A DNA stretch of 64,000 nucleotides from Treponema socranskii subsp. paredis ATCC 35535 (lineage in GTDB: Bacteria > Spirochaetota > Spirochaetia > Treponematales > Treponemataceae), in contig KE332515.1 in assembly GCA_000413015.1 (NCBI GenBank), forward strand, positions 1,784,414-1,848,413. The letters run 5' to 3'. How positions within the stretch are numbered: the stretch's first letter is position 1; the number at the start of each line of letters is the position of its first letter. Shown piece after piece: positions 58,344-64,000 of this stretch. The translations under genes and the position numbers were made by a program. The notes below the pieces were generated by a model. It was given only the letters and a program-made list of their open reading frames with translations. It had not been told where the DNA came from and did not search any database.

Positions 58344-59513
58344 TCATTTTTCACCGAACGCCGTAAAGGACAGCATAAGACCGCCGCATGTATTGCGACC
58401 GTCGTCTTCATAGCCGTATTCGCCGAACGTAAATTCGACGATAAACGGAATCGTTCCCGCTTCTTTTTTGATTGCCGCGGTCAATTCGTTTATCCGCTCT
58501 CCGATCCCGATCCGCCTGCCGCCGCAGTGAACCAAATGGAAGCCGGCTATAGGTCCTTTCATTTTCGCTTTTAAGTCGGCAAGAGCCGCGCTTACGGCTT
58601 TTATTAAATCGTCCGTACTGCCTTCGAGGAGGGTTATCGCCGTTCCGACCGCAAGATTGTTTCCTACTGCGATTGAACCGTCGGCATTGCCGTTCATCGG
58701 GTGACGTACCGCAATCAAATCGCCTAAGGGATCTTTTACTCCGAGCGGATTCGTAATGGAACGTACGAGCAGATTGCCGCCTTCCGTATCTTTTGCGCTT
58801 GCACCCGTCCATTCGCGGTACTGCTCAAGCGCCGGTTTTCCGTTGATTTCCACAAGAGTGCGCTCTTTTGCGATTTTGGTGATAACGCCGTATTTGCCGG
58901 TTTCTTTGTAGCCTCCGGTATATTTGTTCGCAAAGGCGGCTTTCGTATAGAAAAAAGCAACTGCCGCACCGTCGCCGGTTATCGTTTTGCCGGCAAACAG
59001 CTTCCATTCGCCTGCGAGCGTATTATCCGCAGCGCTGCCGCCGAAAAGCGGTACTCTTCCCACGACGTCGGAAATACCTTTCAGATAGTATTCTTCTTCG
59101 CCGGGAGGAGCGACCATATACATATAGGCGGGGGCATCCTTTTTACCGGCAGCAGCCAGAGCACTTTCCGCCAATTTTCGTCCCGTCTCCCGCGCGCTTC
59201 CGCTTTTCACCGCTGCCGCCGTTCCGACCGTCAAATCGGCATCGGACAGTGCCATAATTCCGACATAACCTTTTTCGCCGGTAATAAAACCGTCTTGCGT
59301 AATGACGCCGGAAAACGATGTGTTTCCGATCAACGGCACACCCGGAAGTTCTTCGCCGATCGCTTTCAACAAAGCCTGTTGGTCATACGATACACCGCTG
59401 TATACAAACACAAGCTTTAAATCATGCAGTGCGTCTTTTATTTTGCGCGCACATTCCTTTCCTGCCGGAGCCGCATCCGCATTGTTGCTGCTCGCAGTCC
59501 GTATCCGTAACAT
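58344..59513 (-). CDS. FIST-domain protein
   Basis: Protein of 389 aa that covers the FIST N and FIST C domains (F-box/intracellular signal transduction). Typical parts: SYDQQALLKAIGEELPGVPLIGNTSFSG in the N domain, LFGGSAADNTLAGEWKLFAG in the middle, GGYKETGKYGVITKIAKERTLVEINGKPALEQYREWTG in the C domain and GFHLVHCGGRRIGIGERINELTAAIKKEA at the end. FIST domains are thought to bind small ligands such as amino acids and are usually attached to signalling modules; here it stands alone. CAGGAGG before ATG is strong. It lies upstream of the aldehyde dehydrogenase. Confidence 0.85.
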   Translation of the reverse strand: MLRIRTASSNNADAAPAGKECARKIKDALHDLKLVFVYSGVSYDQQALLKAIGEELPGVPLIGNTSFSGVITQDGFITGEKGYVGIMALSDADLTVGTAAAVKSGSARETGRKLAESALAAAGKKDAPAYMYMVAPPGEEEYYLKGISDVVGRVPLFGGSAADNTLAGEWKLFAGKTITGDGAAVAFFYTKAAFANKYTGGYKETGKYGVITKIAKERTLVEINGKPALEQYREWTGASAKDTEGGNLLVRSITNPLGVKDPLGDLIAVRHPMNGNADGSIAVGNNLAVGTAITLLEGSTDDLIKAVSAALADLKAKMKGPIAGFHLVHCGGRRIGIGERINELTAAIKKEAGTIPFIVEFTFGEYGYEDDGRNTCGGLMLSFTAFGEK

Positions 59514-59542
59514 AACAACCTCCTGTAAAAACTTTTAGGCTC

Positions 59543-59570
59543 AATTTCGAGTTTTCTAAAACTCGAAATT
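59543..59570. repeat. Perfect inverted repeat (13-bp arms)
   Basis: AATTTCGAGTTTT, two bases, AAAACTCGAAATT. It lies 30 bp upstream of the FIST start in the 471-bp intergenic region 59514-59984. It could be an operator or an RNA hairpin in the leader. Confidence 0.7.
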
Positions 59571-59716
59571 TTCCATCCGTTTCGCGTATTAACTGAATGG
59601 CGAGTATGAAAAGCAAATAAATTTATGTTTACGGCAAGGTTCCGGCTGCGTGCCGTTTCGAGCGTTAGGCTTACGGAAGCCTGTCTTAAAAAGCTCGACC
59701 GCGGCACATACATGGC

Positions 59717-59735
59717 GAGTTTGCGAAGCAAACTC
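59717..59735. repeat. GTTTGC hairpin, copy 3
   Basis: GAGTTTGC-GAA-GCAAACTC, perfect 8-bp arms. The same type is found at 33607-33627 and 41744-41767, each in a gene-free stretch. The surrounding region, 59571-59984, has no supported gene. Confidence 0.7.
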
Positions 59736-59984
59736 GGTAGTGAGCGCAGCGAACGAAGTTCTCGCCGTAAACACAGCTTTATCAGCTGATATTTTTCAAA
59801 CTCGACATTCGACCTTTTGATTTTATGATAGGAGGTGAATTTTCAGCTGTCAATGAAAATAAAAATCGGGGGTTTTGTATATCAAAAATACGGTTTCACG
59901 ATGTGAAACAATGTATGTTTTTCATTAAATACGGCGATGCATAGGTTTTGTGCTATACCGCGCACCGCCTTATACAGCGAAAAA

Positions 59985-61154
59985 TTATTGTATGTTTTCT
60001 CGGATCATGCGCTCGAAGTCCCGCTCGTCATCGGGAGTTTCATCCACGAAAGAGGGATCCATGTGCATTAAAAAATGCCAATCGTTTTCTCCCTTTTTTT
60101 TATACACGATCGCTTCTCCGTCTTCGGAACCGAAAAACGACCTGTCAACTTCGCAGCCTTGTTGTTCAAGGAAAACTTTTGCGCGTTCGTATGTGCGCTC
60201 CCGCTTTTCGATATACGCTTTCACTTCTTCGTTATCGATGACATATGCGTCCACACGCGTATATCCTGCCGCAAGTCCCCGATTCGCTGTTTCCATATTC
60301 GGCACTTCACGCCAAATAATTTGCACATCGTCGGGATCCGGAAACATAAAACGGCTGAGCGGTATACGGTTTCCGTTATATTCGATTTCGGTATAATCGG
60401 GCAGTTGTCCGGGGCTCAGCGTTTCACTCACATCGCAAAAATCTCCGTCTCTGATTTCCGTCATCGTATACCCGGGAACGGTTCGGAGACTCTTCCTCGC
60501 TTCGTCGATGTTTTCAAACAGCGCCACAGGCGTTTCATTTCCGTTTTGATGGAAAGTTAATAAATACATCGTTTGTTTTGGAGAGCATCCTTCGCTTTGC
60601 AGACTCTCCGCTTTCGTTTTTTCATTTTCGGAAAAATCGATTTTCGCCTCTCCGTTTTTTTTCGCTTCGTCTTTCGGCGCTTGGTTCGGTCGGCTCTTTG
60701 CCGTAACGTGAGGAACTGAAATCTTTATGACGCACACGGATGAGGTCATTTCTTCCGATACGGTAAAATCCCTGCCGGTTTGCGTTTTCATAATGCATTT
60801 CAAGCCGAAAATTTTTTCTTTTATATCGGAAACGATTTCCGCTTTTCCTTCGCCCATAACGCTCGAATATGCAGAACTGTATTTACACGGAATATCACCG
60901 CCTGAAATCGGCGCAACATCCGTTTCGAGTTCAACGAATACGTGAGAATTTTTTTTAATAATATCGATTTTACGTCCTTCTTTGGCGCTGTGCAGATACA
61001 GCGTCAGCTTCCCTTCATTGAAAACATAACCGTACTGCATCGGTACGACGTAGGGTGCGTTTCCGTCGACCATACCCACGTGTACGATTTTAGCTTTTTC
61101 TATGATGTTTTCGATTTCCCCGATATCCGTTACTTCTCTGTCTTTTCTCCGCAT
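59985..61154 (-). CDS. PPOx/flavin-reductase-like domain fused to an unknown C-terminal region
   Basis: Protein of 389 aa. The start at 61154 follows GGGGAGG at 5 bp; an in-frame ATG 16 codons earlier has no ribosome site. The N-terminal 150 residues resemble the pyridoxamine-5'-phosphate-oxidase-like split-barrel family (IIEKAKIVHVGMVDGNAPYVVPMQYGYVFNEGKLTLYLHSAKEGRKID, NSHVFVELE), with the FMN-binding pattern of 5-nitroimidazole reductases. After an acidic linker a second part begins with LLTFHQNGNETPVALFENIDEARKSLRTVPGY, and ends DERDFERMIRENIQ. No known domain was recognised in that part. The two-part structure suggests regulation or a special substrate. Confidence 0.75.
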   Translation of the reverse strand: MRRKDREVTDIGEIENIIEKAKIVHVGMVDGNAPYVVPMQYGYVFNEGKLTLYLHSAKEGRKIDIIKKNSHVFVELETDVAPISGGDIPCKYSSAYSSVMGEGKAEIVSDIKEKIFGLKCIMKTQTGRDFTVSEEMTSSVCVIKISVPHVTAKSRPNQAPKDEAKKNGEAKIDFSENEKTKAESLQSEGCSPKQTMYLLTFHQNGNETPVALFENIDEARKSLRTVPGYTMTEIRDGDFCDVSETLSPGQLPDYTEIEYNGNRIPLSRFMFPDPDDVQIIWREVPNMETANRGLAAGYTRVDAYVIDNEEVKAYIEKRERTYERAKVFLEQQGCEVDRSFFGSEDGEAIVYKKKGENDWHFLMHMDPSFVDETPDDERDFERMIRENIQ

Positions 61155-61271
61155 ACGGTCCTCCCCATACAATAAGTCCTGTCGGAAAATTGAATTTTTC
61201 AAATATAGAAAATATCGCTCATTCCGGAGCGCCCGTTCCGCACAAAATATACGACGGAAAAGACGATATAT

Positions 61272-61586
61272 TCAACAGCTCCATGAGTCGATAATCGAGC
61301 GGATCTGCGCAATATCCGAAAGAATATCATTCCGATTTTTTTCCGAATAGACGGCAATCTTTTGCCGAAGCTTTTGTAAATAGGGAACCAATGTTTCAAG
61401 GCGTTCGATCGGTACGCGGGCGGGATCATAAGTGATGAGTACGCTTCCCGTTTTTTCTTTGTACTCGCAGACTGCGTCGTCGGAAATCGATTTCAGTGCG
61501 GCAATTGCCGCCGTCCGTATGGCTTCGTCACGGAGAGCCGGATCACGCAAACGCAGTCTCCCCGGAAAATAATTGATCTGCATCAT
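61272..61586 (-). CDS. Small HMA-like protein
   Basis: Protein of 104 aa. The N-terminal sequence MQINYFPGRLRLRDPALRDEAIRTAAIAALKSISDDAVCEYKEKTGSVLITYDPARVPIERLETL has the strand-helix-strand order of a heavy-metal-associated (HMA) domain, and a similar pattern occurs at the start of the ATPase (FYVKHSLPGRMRVRYD). It has no CxxC motif. The gene overlaps the ATPase stop by four bases (ATGA), so it is translated with the ATPase. Role inferred: metal-chaperone-like partner or regulator. Confidence 0.65.
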   Translation of the reverse strand: MMQINYFPGRLRLRDPALRDEAIRTAAIAALKSISDDAVCEYKEKTGSVLITYDPARVPIERLETLVPYLQKLRQKIAVYSEKNRNDILSDIAQIRSIIDSWSC

Positions 61587-63688
61587 TCTTTTTTTAATAG
61601 CGGCTGCATCGCCCGTACGGCAAATGCGATCGTCGATGAATTATGCAAAACGGCTGCGAGCGACGGTGAAATAAAACCGAACAAACCCGCGGCTATCAAC
61701 ACGGAATTGACAATTATTATGTTTTTATTATTGTCGTCGATTTTTTTCATCAAATGCTGACCCATAACCCGCGTTTTCAGCAGCGCCGCGAGTCCGTCAC
61801 CCGACGGCAGCACGATGTCCGCCGTCTCTCCGGTGATTTCCGCGCAGTCGCCCATGGCAACTCCGGTATTCGCGGAGGCGAGCGCAGGAGCATCGTTTAT
61901 ACCGTCGCCGATCATTATGACGGTGTGACCTTCCCGTTTTTGTTTTTCGATGTATGCGACTTTGTCTTCCGGCAGTGCGTGCGCAATATAGTGATCGATG
62001 CCCGTAAGCTCCGCCGCTGTCTTCGCCGCACCCGCATCGTCGCCCGTTATCATCGTACAGTTGACGATACCCGTGCCGTGCAGACGGCGGACGATTTCTT
62101 TTGCATCGGCTCTCACGGGGTCTGTAATCGCAAAGGCGGCCAGCAGCCGTTTTTCTTCTGCAAGATACAAAAGCGATTCACCGCGATCGAGAGCATCGCG
62201 TATGATCGCATCAAGATTTTCCGGAGGAAGTATCTTTTCATCGTCAAAGGTAAAATGCCGGCTGCCGATCGAAAGGCGTTTACCGTTCAGAGTCGTTACT
62301 ATGCCGTGTGCGACGATGTATTCGACTTTTGCGTGCCGTTCGGGATGCTTGAGCCCTTTGTCTTCGGCGGCTTGCACGATCGCGCGGGCGACGGGATGGG
62401 TAAAATGTTCTTCCAAACATGCGGCTGCCGCGAGCATGTCGTCTTCGCTTTCTTTGCCGAATACGATGATACGTGAAAGCTTCGGCTCGGCTGCCGTAAG
62501 CGTGCCGGTTTTGTCGAACACGACGGTGTCGGCTCGCGAAGCATCTTCGAGAAATTTTCCGCCTTTGACGAGAATGCCGTGCTCGGCCGCTTCTTTCATC
62601 GCGCTCAAAACCGCAAGCGGGGCTGCGAGCTTCATTGCGCATGAATAATCGACCATAAGCGTCGACAAGACCTTTGTTATATTTCCCGTAAAAACAAAAG
62701 TTAAAAGCGAAAGTAAAAAATTGTATTTTACAAGCTGATCGGCAAGGTACTCGGAACGAACCTGCGATGAAACTTTCAGCTGCTGCGACGAATCGATCAT
62801 CGTGATGATGTTCTGCACTTTCGTTTGACTGCCCGCCGCGCGTACGAGAACGAAAAGCTCTCCTTCCTGCACGATCGTTCCGGCAAAGACGCTGTGCCCC
62901 TTTCGCTTTTCGACCGCGAGAGGCTCTCCGGTGATCGACGCCTGATTGACAAGCGCTTCGCCTTTGACGACTTCTCCGTCGGCGGGGATAAGCGAACCCG
63001 TGCGTACCGCAACGATATCGCCTTTTTTAAGAGTGTATAACGGAACCTTTCGCTCCGTTTCCCCTTCGACGAGTTGTGCCTGATCGTTTTCGGAAAACAG
63101 CGTCAACGCCAAATCTTCGTATGATTTCTTTTTCGTGTATTCTTCGATCGTTTCGCCGATATCGAGTAAAAAATTGATATTCGATGCGGTCGCCATATCG
63201 CCCGTGGCCGCGGCTGCCGTAATGGCCGTCGCATCGAGGACGTCGGCACAAAAAATACGGCTTGAAAAAATCCGTTCCGCACCTTTTAAAATTCTCGGAG
63301 CGATTGAAGCGATTTGTAAAAGCATTCTTAAAGGAGCAGGCAAAAGCCGTTTTGCATAATGCCATGCCGCCATAGAAATGAGCGATTCCGGAAGGCTTGC
63401 CCGTTTCGGCGGAAGTACGACGGATGCCAGCATATCCGCATCGTTGAGATATTTTCCGGAAAGCGCGGCAAACAGCGCTTTGATGCTTTGTTCGGATTGT
63501 TTTGTTTCGTCGTAACGGATAAGAAAAGAACCGACGATATGATTGACCGTTACTTGAGCTACGCCTTCCTGAACGGAAAGCAGATTTTGCGCAAGCACCG
63601 CCTGCCGCACGCTTACTTTGGATTTGTCGTACCGTACGCGCATGCGTCCGGGGAGAGAATGCTTAACATAAAACTTCATACGGGACAA
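61583..63688 (-). CDS. P1B-type heavy-metal-translocating ATPase
   Basis: Membrane metal pump of 701 aa. The N-terminal 90 residues form an HMA-like domain without CxxC. Then the P-type core: actuator VNQASITGEPLAVEK (TGE), phosphorylation DKTGTLTAAEP (Asp), nucleotide-binding HTHPVARA (HP), and hinge MIGDGINDAPALASANTGVAMG. The transmembrane metal site normally CPC reads YSCAMKLAAPLAV, so one Cys is replaced by Ser and the Pro by Ala. Such changed sites occur in pumps for non-copper metals such as manganese. Its metal cannot be stated. It is in an operon with a small membrane protein upstream and an HMA-like protein downstream. Confidence 0.9.
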   Translation of the reverse strand: MSRMKFYVKHSLPGRMRVRYDKSKVSVRQAVLAQNLLSVQEGVAQVTVNHIVGSFLIRYDETKQSEQSIKALFAALSGKYLNDADMLASVVLPPKRASLPESLISMAAWHYAKRLLPAPLRMLLQIASIAPRILKGAERIFSSRIFCADVLDATAITAAAATGDMATASNINFLLDIGETIEEYTKKKSYEDLALTLFSENDQAQLVEGETERKVPLYTLKKGDIVAVRTGSLIPADGEVVKGEALVNQASITGEPLAVEKRKGHSVFAGTIVQEGELFVLVRAAGSQTKVQNIITMIDSSQQLKVSSQVRSEYLADQLVKYNFLLSLLTFVFTGNITKVLSTLMVDYSCAMKLAAPLAVLSAMKEAAEHGILVKGGKFLEDASRADTVVFDKTGTLTAAEPKLSRIIVFGKESEDDMLAAAACLEEHFTHPVARAIVQAAEDKGLKHPERHAKVEYIVAHGIVTTLNGKRLSIGSRHFTFDDEKILPPENLDAIIRDALDRGESLLYLAEEKRLLAAFAITDPVRADAKEIVRRLHGTGIVNCTMITGDDAGAAKTAAELTGIDHYIAHALPEDKVAYIEKQKREGHTVIMIGDGINDAPALASANTGVAMGDCAEITGETADIVLPSGDGLAALLKTRVMGQHLMKKIDDNNKNIIIVNSVLIAAGLFGFISPSLAAVLHNSSTIAFAVRAMQPLLKKE

Positions 63689-63910
63689 TTACGCTTTCGC
63701 CGCGTTCGCCTTTTTTTGTTTAGCTTCCGCTTCAGCATCTTCGGCATCTTCTTTTACCGATTCGAAAAATACCGAGGCGTCTTCCTTAAGCTGCAAACCT
63801 GCAGCTATCAGTTTGGAACAGCTTTTACGGAATATATCCGTTTTCATAAGCGATACCGCTGCCGCGCCGACAACCGCACCGAGTAAAAATTTTTTCATCC
63901 CTTCTGACAT
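63689..63910 (-). CDS. Small membrane-anchored protein upstream of the P-type ATPase (DUF6110-like)
   Basis: Protein of 73 aa. The start at 63910 follows AGGAG and is preferred over a longer in-frame start. One hydrophobic segment, KKFLLGAVVGAAAVSLM, is followed by the basic FRKSCSKLIAAGLQLKEDASVFFES and an acidic, Glu/Lys-rich end, EDAEDAEAEAKQKKA. The form, with its G-x-x-V-G-A-A and the FRK-Cys pattern, fits my memory of DUF6110 proteins that sit beside metal ATPases. It ends one base before the ATPase start, so the two are co-translated. Function unknown. Confidence 0.6.
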   Translation of the reverse strand: MSEGMKKFLLGAVVGAAAVSLMKTDIFRKSCSKLIAAGLQLKEDASVFFESVKEDAEDAEAEAKQKKANAAKA

Positions 63911-64000
63911 CGTATTCTCCTGCCGAAACTGAATTCGGTATTTTACTTGCACTGTGATTTTTGTAATCAATTCATAATACCGCTACGGATTGGAAAAAGC

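Noticed and set aside
61754..62476. Plus-strand open frame inside the P-type ATPase
   Set aside because: The ATPase motifs are unmistakable on the minus strand. The reverse frame is Arg/Phe/Cys-rich noise.
1..64000. tRNA, rRNA, CRISPR arrays and a replication origin
   Set aside because: No cloverleaf with GTTCRANNC arm, no conserved rRNA stretch, no regularly spaced identical repeats, and no DnaA-box cluster were seen by eye. A tRNAscan/Infernal run would be needed to exclude small RNAs fully.

Overview
The window looks like chromosomal DNA of a Treponema-like spirochaete (Spirochaetota). This is inferred from mid-range GC, many short AT-rich signal peptides without a classic lipobox, a CheX-type chemotaxis phosphatase, a PPDK, and the mix of sugar, peptide and metal transporters of a host-associated fermenter. 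No rRNA, tRNA or CRISPR array was recognised, so the placement rests on protein character only.

Layout. 1-3.6 kb (minus): a LacI-type regulator, permease and ATPase of a ribose/galactose-type ABC importer, with two near-identical 18-bp palindromic operators; the ATPase runs off the window. 3.8-5.75 kb (minus): VanZ-like protein, orphan ZnuA-like binding protein, YfcE-like phosphoesterase. 5.9-10.4 kb (minus): a sugar ABC importer (binding protein and two permeases, no ATPase) ending in a phosphodiester glycosidase. 10.6-16.3 kb: an rRNA/tRNA methyltransferase, then a complete livJ-HMGF amino-acid importer on plus. 16.5-24.6 kb: PPDK with a histone-H1-like Lys/Ala tail, NUDIX hydrolase, MFS carrier, CAP-domain lipoprotein, and a PcrA/UvrD helicase. 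24.8-29.5 kb: a divergent LacI regulator facing an NCS1 permease / cysteine hydrolase / NCS1 permease operon with a textbook promoter and a perfect 26-bp palindrome. 29.6-35.7 kb: DMT carrier, HD protein, then small secreted or unknown AT-rich genes embedded in intergenic repeats and hairpins.

35.8-46 kb is the accessory part: four ABC exporter half-transporters (one broken), an Imm32-like protein, an isoprenylcysteine-methyltransferase-like protein, a foreign AT-rich insert carrying a broken alpha/beta hydrolase, a VapBC toxin-antitoxin pair, and two detached ABC C-terminal scraps. Short repeats mark several junctions, so this is a recombination hot spot.

46-59.5 kb is mostly housekeeping: QueH, RDD protein, Ogt, a GH114/TM1410-like protein, SlyX, RluA-type pseudouridine synthase, a 1005-aa protein combining an HELTH protease domain with a probable outer-membrane barrel, a DMT half-carrier, M18 aminopeptidase, CheX, IclR regulator, aldehyde dehydrogenase and a FIST sensor protein. 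60-64 kb (minus): a flavin/PPOx-like fusion protein and a three-gene metal P-type ATPase operon with unusual metal-site sequence.
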